A stretch of 5,553 nucleotides of DNA, taken from positions 1 through 5,553 of the forward strand of contig JAUYBT010000150.1 of assembly GCA_030692905.1 (NCBI GenBank), read 5' to 3'. The position numbers and the translations under genes were made by a program. This document shows positions 1 through 5,553 of this stretch, piece by piece. Position 1 is the stretch's first letter. Each line of letters opens with the position of its first letter. This DNA is from Bacteroidales bacterium (lineage in GTDB: Bacteria > Bacteroidota > Bacteroidia > Bacteroidales > VadinHA17). Under the pieces are notes generated by a model. That model saw nothing but the letters and a program-made list of their open reading frames with translations, did no database searches and was not told the origin of the DNA.

Positions 1-64
1 GATATGTATCTTGTTCATCAAATAACCCTCTATTGCCCGATTTTTTATATTTTTGTTGTTTCAT
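1..64 (-). CDS. IS5/IS1182-type transposase, N-terminal fragment (runs off the left edge)
   Basis: Read on the minus strand from the ATG at 64-62, the sequence is open to the window edge and gives 21 codons beginning MKQQKYKKSGNRGLFDE. A basic, Lys/Gln-rich start followed by a 'GLFDEQ' or 'LSLFD' motif is how I remember DDE transposases of the IS5/IS1182 group starting in Bacteroidota, where the next residues are usually a 'KL...DPLEKL' segment. That segment and the DDE catalytic residues lie outside the window, so the family call rests on a short N-terminus only. The gene points away from the lipoprotein gene at 123-830. No good Shine-Dalgarno sequence precedes the ATG, which is common in this phylum. 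It could instead be another small basic protein, but the abutting broken gene supports an insertion sequence. Confidence 0.55.
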   Translation of the reverse strand, partial: MKQQKYKKSGNRGLFDEQDTY

Positions 65-84
65 AATTACTCGTTTTTCTATGT

Positions 85-115
85 TAAATATACGAATAAT
101 TATTTGAATATCAAT
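85..115 (-). promoter_or_regulatory. Possible Bacteroidota-type promoter for the transposase
   Basis: On the minus strand, ATTG (115-112) and TATATTTA (92-85) are separated by 19 bases. This fits the Bacteroidota pattern of TTTG at -33 and TAnnTTTG at -7 with one mismatch in each box. Transcription would start near 78, giving a leader of about 14 bases before the ATG at 64. The region is very AT-rich, so a chance match is possible. Confidence 0.3.
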
Positions 116-122
116 AAATTAA

Positions 123-830
123 ATTATAGAAGTCCCCTTTATATTATTAGCAGTTTTTACATCCTTATTAGTTATTGCAGGATGTGAATATGACAACTAT
201 GATCCCCCTACATCGTTACTTTCCGGGCATGTTGTCTATAACAATACTCCTGTCGGAGTCAGATCGAATGCAACACAGCTTGAATTGTGGCAATATACCT
301 GGGATACAAAAGGTAAAATTGCACGCGCTAAAATATCTGTTTATATTGCGCAGGATGGTTCTTATTCGGCCAGGCTTTTTGACGGAGACTATAAGATAGT
401 ACGTCTTACTGGAGCCCCATGGTCCAATCCGAATACAGATACTCTTAATGTAACTGTCTCAGGTAATACAACTTATGATGTTCCTGTAACACCTTTTTAT
501 ACTATAACAGGTGAAACCTTTACAAATAGTGGAGGTGTAATAACCTCGACATGTATGGTTAATAAAGTTGGTACGGTTGCCATTTCAAGTCTTACCCTGT
601 ATATTGGTGTCACCAACATTGTTGATGCCAACAATAACGCACAAACTAATGTAATTAGTTCTTCAGGCCTTACTGATCTCAGTACTCTGAAGACTAACAC
701 TGTTACACTTACAAACGTATCTCCTACCTTACTGGCTTCAAGGAAATATGTTTATGTCAGATTAGGGGTACAAATATCGGGTGTTGGTGAGCGTTTTTAT
801 ACACCTGTTCAGAAAATTACGCTGAACTGA
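123..830 (+). CDS. DUF3823-like surface lipoprotein, 5'-truncated with no start codon
   Basis: The frame opens after a TAA at 120-122 and reads through a hydrophobic signal-peptide core (138-176) into a lipobox IAGC, with the lipidation Cys at 183-185. The mature part begins CEYDNYDPPTSLLSG; acidic residues right after the Cys resemble the Bacteroidota export signal for surface lipoproteins. Later segments (V-V-Y-N-N-T-P-V-G-V-R, QLELWQ, then YIAQDGSYSARLFDGDYKIV) match what I know of DUF3823 proteins, beta-rich lipoproteins usually encoded just after a SusC/SusD outer-membrane glycan-uptake pair. The C-terminal half is Thr/Ser/Val-rich, as in beta-sandwich domains, and ends at TGA 828-830. 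There is no ATG, GTG or TTG between the stop at 120 and the lipobox. The first usable codon is TTG at 285, which would remove the signal peptide and about 35 mature residues. The normal start and basic n-region were probably lost to the adjacent insertion sequence, so this is likely a pseudogene. No SusC/SusD genes are in the window. Confidence 0.7.
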   Translation: MIEVPFILLAVFTSLLVIAGCEYDNYDPPTSLLSGHVVYNNTPVGVRSNATQLELWQYTWDTKGKIARAKISVYIAQDGSYSARLFDGDYKIVRLTGAPWSNPNTDTLNVTVSGNTTYDVPVTPFYTITGETFTNSGGVITSTCMVNKVGTVAISSLTLYIGVTNIVDANNNAQTNVISSSGLTDLSTLKTNTVTLTNVSPTLLASRKYVYVRLGVQISGVGERFYTPVQKITLN

Positions 831-859
831 TAAAGTTATTTTTTAATCTATTTATTATG

Positions 860-892
860 CACCAGGGGCTCAGGCTCCTGGTGTGTTTTTTA
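860..892 (+). terminator. Intrinsic (rho-independent) terminator
   Basis: Bases 860-883 form a hairpin with a 10-bp stem: CACCAGGGGC pairs with GCTCCTGGTG with one G-T wobble, around a TCAG tetraloop. A T-rich tract containing six consecutive T follows at 886-891. It lies 30 bases after the lipoprotein stop and would end that transcript. No matching A-run precedes the stem, so it should act on the plus strand only. Confidence 0.85.
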
Positions 893-969
893 TCCGGCTT
901 GTTTGTTGGCGATATTTCTTAAATTGCAGTTATCGGGTTCTTCGGGGTTCCATTAAAAACAATTATATT

Positions 970-2142
970 ATGATGAAAATTATCAGGGTAACTGACAGGA
1001 AAACAAGGCATAAATTCCTCGATGCTGCAAGAATTATTTATAAAAATGACAAGATATGGGTATGCCCTTTTGACAATGAAATAGAGGCCATCTTTGACCC
1101 GAAAAAAAATCCCTATTATAAACATGGTGAAGCAGAACGCTGGATTCTGGAAGACAATGAGAACAATCTGATTGGCAGGATTGCAGCTTTTATTGATAAA
1201 AATCTTGCCCGATCCTACGAGCAACCCACCGGGGGAATGGGGTTCTTTGAATGTATTAACGACAAACCTTCAGCCTTTCTGCTCTTTGATACTGCAAAGG
1301 AGTGGCTTAAAACAAGAGGAATGGAAGCGATGGACGGTCCGATTAATTTCGGGGAAACCGATAAGTACTGGGGTTTGCTTACAGGAGGTTTTACCCATCC
1401 CTCTTTTGAGGTCCCTTACAACCATCCTTACTACCAGGAACTCTACGAATCATATGGTTTCAAAACATATTATAAAATGGAAGGTTTTCACCTTGACCTT
1501 ACTAAACCGCTTTCAGACAGATTCCGGAAAATTGCAGAATGGGTAGCCAATAAACCGGGATATGAATTCCGCCACTTCATATGGAAAGATCAGGAAAAAT
1601 ACACACAGGATTTTGCTGAGGTATTTAATGAAGCCTGGGCCTCATTTAAGATCCATTTTGAACCCCTTGAAGCTGAGTACATAAGAGGTGTGCTTCAGAA
1701 AGCAAAAGCAATAATCGACGAGGAGTTTATCTGGTTCGCCTATTTTGAAGGAAAACCAATAGCAATCTATCTTATGTTTCCTGATCTGAATCAGATACTT
1801 AAACACCTGAATGGAAAACTGAACCTGTTCAGTATGATAAAATTCCTTTATCTGAAAAAACGAAATACCATGACAAGGGCAAAAGGCCTTTTGATGGGTG
1901 TTATACCGAAATATCAGAGGCTGGGAATCGAATCAGCTTTCATCTTGAATGTCAGAAAGGTACTTGAAAAAAAACCTCATTATCATGAAGTTGAATTCTC
2001 ATGGGTCGCCGACTTCAACCCTAAAATGAGAAAAATATTTATCTCTATAGGAAGTGTCCCCGCAAAGAATTATATAACCTACAGGTACCTCTTCGACAGG
2101 TCAAAAGAGTTTAAAAGATATCCGATACCTGAAATCAAATAA
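970..2142 (+). CDS. GNAT-fold N-acyltransferase-like protein (YghO-like), 390 aa
   Basis: This is a soluble protein with no signal peptide or membrane segments. The N-terminal half carries a pattern I associate with the YghO-like branch of the GNAT superfamily: IYKNDKIWVCPF, then FDPKKNPYYKHGEAE (about 48-62), IGRIAAFID, GMGFFECIND, a GPINFGETDKYWGLLTGGF block (about 125-143) and YNHPYYQELYESYGF. The C-terminal half has a GNAT-like acyl-CoA-binding segment, VIPKYQRLGIESA (about 311-323), which fits the V-x-P-x-Q/R-x-x-G-x-G/A motif loosely, with E in place of the last G. The family transfers acyl groups from acyl-CoA (or ACP) to amines; the substrate cannot be read from the sequence. Start choice: ATG at 970 (or 973). 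The longer frame from GTG 883 overlaps the upstream terminator and adds 29 residues unlike the family. The gene stands alone behind a terminator and converges with kup. GNAT-type identity is fairly sure, function is not. Confidence 0.75.
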   Translation: MMKIIRVTDRKTRHKFLDAARIIYKNDKIWVCPFDNEIEAIFDPKKNPYYKHGEAERWILEDNENNLIGRIAAFIDKNLARSYEQPTGGMGFFECINDKPSAFLLFDTAKEWLKTRGMEAMDGPINFGETDKYWGLLTGGFTHPSFEVPYNHPYYQELYESYGFKTYYKMEGFHLDLTKPLSDRFRKIAEWVANKPGYEFRHFIWKDQEKYTQDFAEVFNEAWASFKIHFEPLEAEYIRGVLQKAKAIIDEEFIWFAYFEGKPIAIYLMFPDLNQILKHLNGKLNLFSMIKFLYLKKRNTMTRAKGLLMGVIPKYQRLGIESAFILNVRKVLEKKPHYHEVEFSWVADFNPKMRKIFISIGSVPAKNYITYRYLFDRSKEFKRYPIPEIK

Positions 2143-2180
2143 CTAAACCGAATGAAAAAAGAATACCCTCTAAGGTTTAA

Positions 2181-4127
2181 TCAGCTTACCCGGTTGATTC
2201 TCTTCTCAATAGGTTGGTCAATAGTAATAGGGACCTGTTCCTCAATAGTATTAGCGGAATCAAGTTGCAAAGCTTTTACATCTGAAATGCACAGCAGCCT
2301 GGACAGACTGTGAAGTGTAAGAGTGATATTCTCAATGCCTGAAAACTTATAGTCGCGTGGCATTACCCTGTCAATCAGAACATATTTAAAATCTGCAGGA
2401 AGAGAATGCTTTCTGAGCGACTCGAAACTGCTTTCAAGTTTTATTTCTCCAGAGGCCATCAAGTCTTCCAACACCTCTTTGAAGTATAGGTTAATCTTTG
2501 GTTCTACCTTAAACCCAATATGGAAATCAACTCTTATCAAAACTCCCGGAATGATCTGGGTGACCTGATATTCAAATTTGTCCGGCTCATCAATTCTGTC
2601 AACGTGCAGAAACCAGTATGTATCTGCCCGTTTGGGTTGTTTCCGGAATATTGAATAAATCACCTTTGATTCAACCTGATCTGGTCTGTTGGCCTTTATA
2701 ATATAAACAAGGTTGGTGGCAGTTTTAGGAACAGAATTATCTTTGGACAGGTCTTTGAACAGTTCGATATATTTGCCGAGATTTGTAAATGTCACATATC
2801 TGTTTTTCAATTTCCTCCCGAAATACCAACCATACATAATCAGAAAGAATAATGCAGCCAGAAGAATTGTAAACCATCCTCCATGATTAAATTTATGGAG
2901 ATTTGCAATAAGAAAACTACCTTCAATTGTCAGAAAAACGACAAGTAAAAGCAAGACTAATTTGTGATACACTCCCTTTTGATATAAATAATATGATAAA
3001 AGCAGTGTGGTCATAATCATAGTTAATGTGATAGAAAGGCCATATGCCGCTTCCATATTAGATGATGCCTTGAAAAAGATAACAACAAAACTACAGGCTA
3101 TCCAAAGAAACCAGTTTACGTAAGGTACATATACCTGACCCTTCAAAAAAGTCGGGTGGGAGATTCTGATTTTTGGCCAGAAGTTAAGCGATATTGCTTC
3201 ACTTATCAATGTATATGACCCGCTTATAAGAGCCTGACTGGCGATGATAGCTGCTGTGGTGGCAATTAATATCCCCGGAAGCAGAAACCATTCAGGCATT
3301 ATTCCATAAAACGGGTTGACATCATTTTGAAGACCGCCTTTCATTATTAACCATGCGCATTGTCCAAAATAATTGAGCAACAATGCAATTTTTACAAAAA
3401 TCCAGGATACCCTGATGTTTTTAAGACCACAATGTCCAAGATCGGAATATAAAGCCTCTGCTCCGGTTGTAGCCAGAAAAACAGCACCAAGCAAAATAAA
3501 TCCTCCCGGATATTCAGAAAGGAACCTGTACGCATATTCCGGGTTCAAAGCTTTGAGTACTTCAGGATGTTGGGATAATTGCGAAAAACCTAAAATGCCA
3601 AGCATTGAAAACCAGATGACCATGATAGGACCAAATGATCCTCCGACAACGTTTGTGCCGAATTGCTGTATAAAGAATAATACCGCGAATATCAGAAGAA
3701 CAATAGCTATAACCGGGATTTCCGGGTTAAACAATCGTAATCCTTCAACTGACGAAGTAACTGTAATTGCCGGGGTTATAACACCATCGGCCAATAAAGC
3801 ACTGGCGCCAATCATTGTAAGTATGGCTGCCCATGAGGATTTTCTTTTCATAAGAGCAAAAAGAGCATAAATACCGCCTTCTCCCTTATTATTTACTCTC
3901 AGGGTTATGAGCACATATTTAATGGTAGTCTGCAGCGTCAGCGTCCAGAATATGCAGGACATTGAGCCATAAATGAGAAGTTCATTAAATTCACTGCTTC
4001 CGCTTACAATAGCCTTCATTACATAAAGAGGGCTTGTGCCGAGATCTCCAAAAACTATTCCAAGGGTGACTATTACGCCTGCGAAAGAGAGTTTCTTAAT
4101 ATCCAGATGCTTACCCGTCCCGTCCAT
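2181..4127 (-). CDS. kup: KUP/HAK-family potassium uptake transporter Kup, 648 aa
   Basis: This inner-membrane protein imports K+, probably by proton symport as in other KUP proteins. The first helix has the family signature GDLGTSPLY (about 27-35). It is followed by NKGEGGIYALFALM (about 80-93) with the conserved acidic residue, and ADGVITPAITVTSSVEGL (about 113-130). About 12 hydrophobic segments fill residues 13 to about 430. A cytosolic C-terminal domain of roughly 200 residues follows, including YWFLHVDR, and it ends QPIEKRINRVS. Length is normal for the family. The ATG at 4127-4125 is preferred: an AAGAGA sequence lies just upstream and the best promoter puts the transcript start near 4171. 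A longer frame from TTG at 4166 adds 13 residues (NFWLAKTF...) and would start almost at that transcript start. The gene is intact, diverges from the permease gene at 4481 and converges with the gene at 970-2142. No K+- or c-di-AMP-responsive element was recognised in the short leader. Confidence 0.95.
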   Translation of the reverse strand: MDGTGKHLDIKKLSFAGVIVTLGIVFGDLGTSPLYVMKAIVSGSSEFNELLIYGSMSCIFWTLTLQTTIKYVLITLRVNNKGEGGIYALFALMKRKSSWAAILTMIGASALLADGVITPAITVTSSVEGLRLFNPEIPVIAIVLLIFAVLFFIQQFGTNVVGGSFGPIMVIWFSMLGILGFSQLSQHPEVLKALNPEYAYRFLSEYPGGFILLGAVFLATTGAEALYSDLGHCGLKNIRVSWIFVKIALLLNYFGQCAWLIMKGGLQNDVNPFYGIMPEWFLLPGILIATTAAIIASQALISGSYTLISEAISLNFWPKIRISHPTFLKGQVYVPYVNWFLWIACSFVVIFFKASSNMEAAYGLSITLTMIMTTLLLSYYLYQKGVYHKLVLLLLVVFLTIEGSFLIANLHKFNHGGWFTILLAALFFLIMYGWYFGRKLKNRYVTFTNLGKYIELFKDLSKDNSVPKTATNLVYIIKANRPDQVESKVIYSIFRKQPKRADTYWFLHVDRIDEPDKFEYQVTQIIPGVLIRVDFHIGFKVEPKINLYFKEVLEDLMASGEIKLESSFESLRKHSLPADFKYVLIDRVMPRDYKFSGIENITLTLHSLSRLLCISDVKALQLDSANTIEEQVPITIDQPIEKRINRVS

Positions 4128-4177
4128 GATTCTCTTTTTAAATGTTTTTGCCAACCAAAAATTCAAACAAAAACGGC

Positions 4178-4185
4178 CAAAGTTA
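4178..4185 (-). promoter_or_regulatory. Probable kup promoter, -7 element TAACTTTG
   Basis: On the minus strand the octamer TAACTTTG matches the Bacteroidota -7 consensus TAnnTTTG at every fixed position and lies about 50 bases before the chosen kup ATG. No good TTTG is present 19-21 bases further upstream, so the -33 element is weak or absent. Transcription from here would begin near 4171, which supports the ATG at 4127 over the TTG at 4166. Confidence 0.45.
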
Positions 4186-4230
4186 GTAATTATAAATATT
4201 TTAAGGATCAGCTTATCAGGAATAATTTTG

Positions 4231-4375
4231 GTAACTAATCAAGGAAGTCCGAAGTCCGAAGTCGGAAGACACGGAAATCCGACGTAGAAGTTTGAATATT
4301 GACGTCTGGATATGATACTTCTGACTTCTGACTTCCGACTTCCGACTACAATACCGATAACACTGATTCATTACC
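4231..4375. mobile_element. Possible small non-autonomous element (MITE-like) enclosing the heptamer hairpin
   Basis: The 145-bp block begins GTAACTAATC (4231-4240) and ends GATTCATTACC (4365-4375). Counting the G at 4230, these ends are inverted repeats of each other at 9 of 11 positions. A direct repeat AATTTTG lies at both sides (4224-4230 and 4376-4382) and would suit a target-site duplication. The block holds no coding sequence. The surrounding DNA is AT-rich, so both the imperfect ends and the 7-bp repeat could arise by chance. The call depends on finding other copies with the same boundaries. Confidence 0.3.
4243..4343. repeat. Heptamer repeats arranged as a large imperfect inverted repeat
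   Basis: The left arm (4243-4268) is made of three tandem GAAGTCC/GAAGTCG heptamers. The right arm (4318-4343) is made of CTTCTGA/CTTCCGA heptamers, i.e. the complement. The arms match at 23 of 26 positions, and each mismatch falls at the same place in the heptamer (every seventh base); one is a G-U wobble in RNA. An inner stem continues the structure: TCC-GACGT (4278-4285) pairs with ACGTC-T-GGA (4302-4310) around a 16-base loop, with one bulged T. There is no T-tract and the block sits between two divergent promoters, so it is not a terminator. Similar heptamer runs are, from memory, frequent between genes in Bacteroidota genomes. Function unknown. Confidence 0.8.
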
Positions 4376-4406
4376 AATTTTGAATTAATATGAATTTTCG
4401 TGACGA

Positions 4407-4440
4407 TTTGTAATTATTCCGATTTTTATAAATATAATTG
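4407..4440 (+). promoter_or_regulatory. Weak candidate promoter for the NicO-like gene
   Basis: TTTG (4407-4410) and TATAATTG (4433-4440) resemble the -33 and -7 boxes of Bacteroidota. The -7 box has one mismatch and the spacer is 22 bases, slightly longer than usual. The ATG at 4481 lies 40 bases downstream. The rest of 4376-4480 is AT-rich and shows nothing else recognisable. Confidence 0.3.
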
Positions 4441-4480
4441 CATAACTATTGATCTTGTTATTACAGCTTAAACTTAACAG

Positions 4481-5191
4481 ATGAATAATTCCATAGCACT
4501 TCTTTCAGTTACTGCGATCTCAATTGGCTTTATTCATACCCTTCTGGGACCGGATCATTACCTTCCGTTCATTGTGCTTAGCCAGGCTAAGAAATGGTCA
4601 CTGAAAAAGACCATGTTAATCACATTTCTTTGTGGTCTGGGGCATGTTATGAGTTCAGTTGTCCTGGGGCTGATAGGTATTGCGGTAGGAATATCTGTAA
4701 CCAGACTGGTATCAGTGGAATCATTCCGCGGGAACATTGCAGCATGGTTATTTATTGCCTTTGGACTGGTTTATATGATCATCAGCATAAGAAATCTTAT
4801 TAAGAAAAGAAAACATAGTCACTCTCATTTTCATATTGATGGTGAGAAACATGTTCACGAGCATAATCACCATAAAGAGCACACTCATATTCATCAGGAA
4901 GACACATTTAAAACAACTCCATGGATACTATTTCTTATTTTTGTTTTTGGGCCCTGTGAACCTCTGATTCCGATATTGATGTATCCTGCTGCTGAAAATA
5001 ATATCTCCGGTTCAATACTCGTATCGGTACTTTTTTCTGTAGTTACAATAAGCACAATGATGTCTATAGTGCTTGCATTTAAACTGGGACTGAATAAAAT
5101 TAATCTGAAACCTGTTGAGAAATACAGTCACCTGATCGCCGGCGCAATGATCTTTTTTTCAGGTCTGGCTATTCAATTTCTGGGTTTATAG
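4481..5191 (+). CDS. NicO/UreH-like putative nickel/cobalt transport membrane protein with His-rich loop, 236 aa
   Basis: This is an integral membrane protein with about six hydrophobic segments. The first carries H19-T-L-L-G-P-D25-H26-YLPF, comparable to the H-x4-D-H signature of NicO/RcnA/HoxN-type Ni/Co transporters and of UreH/TauE-SafE-like relatives. The second has GLGHVMSSVVLG (H55). Residues 112-138 form a hydrophilic loop with 12 histidines in 27 positions, likely metal-binding. Beyond it comes FGPCEPLIPILMYPAA (about 156-171), which I recall as conserved in this subgroup. The substrate is probably Ni2+ or Co2+, but direction (uptake or efflux) and the exact subfamily cannot be settled; sulfite/sulfonate export as in TauE/SafE is a less likely alternative given the His loop. 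The ATG at 4481 starts just before the first helix. The gene diverges from kup, and the next gene begins 24 bases after its TAG, so the two may share a transcript. No urease or hydrogenase genes are visible to indicate metal use. Confidence 0.7.
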   Translation: MNNSIALLSVTAISIGFIHTLLGPDHYLPFIVLSQAKKWSLKKTMLITFLCGLGHVMSSVVLGLIGIAVGISVTRLVSVESFRGNIAAWLFIAFGLVYMIISIRNLIKKRKHSHSHFHIDGEKHVHEHNHHKEHTHIHQEDTFKTTPWILFLIFVFGPCEPLIPILMYPAAENNISGSILVSVLFSVVTISTMMSIVLAFKLGLNKINLKPVEKYSHLIAGAMIFFSGLAIQFLGL

Positions 5192-5215
5192 TAATCTTTC
5201 TATACCCCCGACCCC

Positions 5216-5553
5216 ATGTATCAAAAAGACTACATCCTCCGCATGATTGAAATGCTTGGTACTCTGATAGCCGGAATCCTTGGACTGATAAAAAGGGAGA
5301 TTACAAACAGGCCACAGAGCAGCTTGGAAATATCTATTATGACATGCTGAAAGAGGATGCCGTTTTTTTCAGGGCAATACCTGAAGAGGAGCTGACACAT
5401 AAACTATTGGATAAGCATAATTATACCAACGGTCATCTTGAGATCCTTGCCGGGCTCTTTAATGCAGAAGCTGAGCTCGCACTGGCACAGGGAAACAAGT
5501 CCGGAAGTCTTGAATACTCCAGGAAGTCGCTAATACTATTTGAATTTATTGAT
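5216..5553 (+). pseudogene. Conserved helical protein of unknown function, frameshifted and cut by the right edge
   Basis: From ATG 5216 the frame reads MYQKDYILRMIEMLGTLIAG... and after codon 27 turns into unrelated sequence that stops at TGA 5348-5350 (44 codons). If the reading shifts back one base in the run ATAAAAAGGG (A5 at 5290-5294, G3 at 5295-5297), it continues KKGDYKQATEQLGNIYYDML... and stays open to the window end (last residues LILFEFID). The joined product looks like one protein: an N-terminal MYQKDYILRMIE helix, then amphipathic helices with NYTNGHLEILAGLFNAEAEL and a TPR-like A-x-A-x-GN-x-x-GSLEYSRKSL repeat. I recall similar small Bacteroidota proteins (perhaps DUF6483-like) but know no function. 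No ATG exists to start the second part independently near the junction. A lost A from an A6 run (sequencing error or real mutation) is the simplest explanation; programmed frameshifting is possible but less likely. The start lacks a Shine-Dalgarno sequence. Confidence 0.65.

Larger units (their letters stand above)
1..137 (-). mobile_element. Probable end of an insertion sequence (boundary approximate)
   Basis: This stretch holds the transposase-like start (1-64) and its AT-rich upstream region, and it stops where recognisable lipoprotein signal-peptide coding begins (about 135-140). Read inward from the junction on the minus strand, the end would start near GGGGACTTCTATAA, which could be a terminal inverted repeat. 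The other end is outside the window, so neither the repeat nor a target-site duplication can be confirmed. The boundary is inferred from where the lipoprotein frame loses family-like sequence and runs into a stop at 120-122. Confidence 0.4.

Noticed and set aside
175..399. Open frame of 74 codons overlapping the start of the lipoprotein gene.
   Set aside because: It overlaps the clearly lipoprotein-like frame and shows no recognisable protein features.
902..926. TTTG (902-905) and TAAATTG (920-926) as a promoter for the GNAT-like gene.
   Set aside because: The spacer is only 14 bases and the -7 box is incomplete.
883..969. Upstream extension of the GNAT-like gene from GTG 883 (29 extra residues).
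   Set aside because: It begins inside the terminator hairpin, the added residues do not look like the family, and ATG 970 gives a normal N-terminus.
2144..2179. TAAACC (2144-2149) and GGTTTA (2174-2179) as a terminator between the converging genes.
   Set aside because: Only 6 bp with a 24-base loop, AT-rich and without a clean T-tract.
3373..3870. Plus-strand open frame of 165 codons inside kup.
   Set aside because: It is antisense to a strongly supported transporter and has no recognisable domain; it is a shadow frame.
4128..4166. Upstream TTG start (4166) for kup.
   Set aside because: It lies only about 5 bases from the predicted transcript start, while ATG 4127 has a purine-rich sequence just upstream and gives a typical N-terminus.

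Overview
The window looks like a chromosomal segment of an AT-rich member of the Bacteroidota (Bacteroidales-like). Evidence: a 5'-truncated lipoprotein of the DUF3823 type (a SusC/SusD-associated family) with an acidic stretch right after the lipobox cysteine; a -7 element of the Bacteroidota form TAnnTTTG before kup; few Shine-Dalgarno sequences; and several proteins that read like families common in this phylum.

Layout from left to right. (1) Bases 1 to about 137 appear to be the end of an insertion sequence. It carries the first 21 codons of an IS5/IS1182-type transposase on the minus strand, reading off the left edge, with a plausible promoter. (2) Directly next to it, from about 123 to 830 (+), is a DUF3823-like lipoprotein with a signal peptide core and lipobox but no start codon, so the element probably cut off its 5' end. 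A strong intrinsic terminator (860-892) follows. (3) 970-2142 (+) encodes a 390-aa GNAT-fold acyltransferase-like protein (YghO-like). It meets (4) kup, a KUP/HAK potassium transporter on the minus strand (2181-4127), tail to tail with a 38-bp gap. (5) The 353-bp divergent intergenic region (4128-4480) holds a kup promoter, a large imperfect hairpin built from heptamer repeats related to GAAGTCC, and a weak promoter for the next gene. (6) 4481-5191 (+) encodes a polytopic NicO/UreH-like putative metal transporter with a histidine-rich loop. (7) From 5216 to the right edge (+) is a conserved-looking helical protein of unknown function, interrupted by a -1 frameshift in an A5-G3 run.

The genes do not form one pathway. 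Kup (potassium) and the His-rich permease (probably nickel or cobalt) are both ion transporters transcribed divergently. The frameshifted gene lies 24 bases after the permease and may be co-transcribed. The GNAT-like protein stands alone behind a terminator. I found no RNA genes, CRISPR array or complete defence system. The points most worth a second look are the IS/lipoprotein junction, the heptamer hairpin with its MITE-like boundaries, the frameshift at 5290-5297, and the possible link of the GNAT-like protein to bacterial N-acyltransferases.
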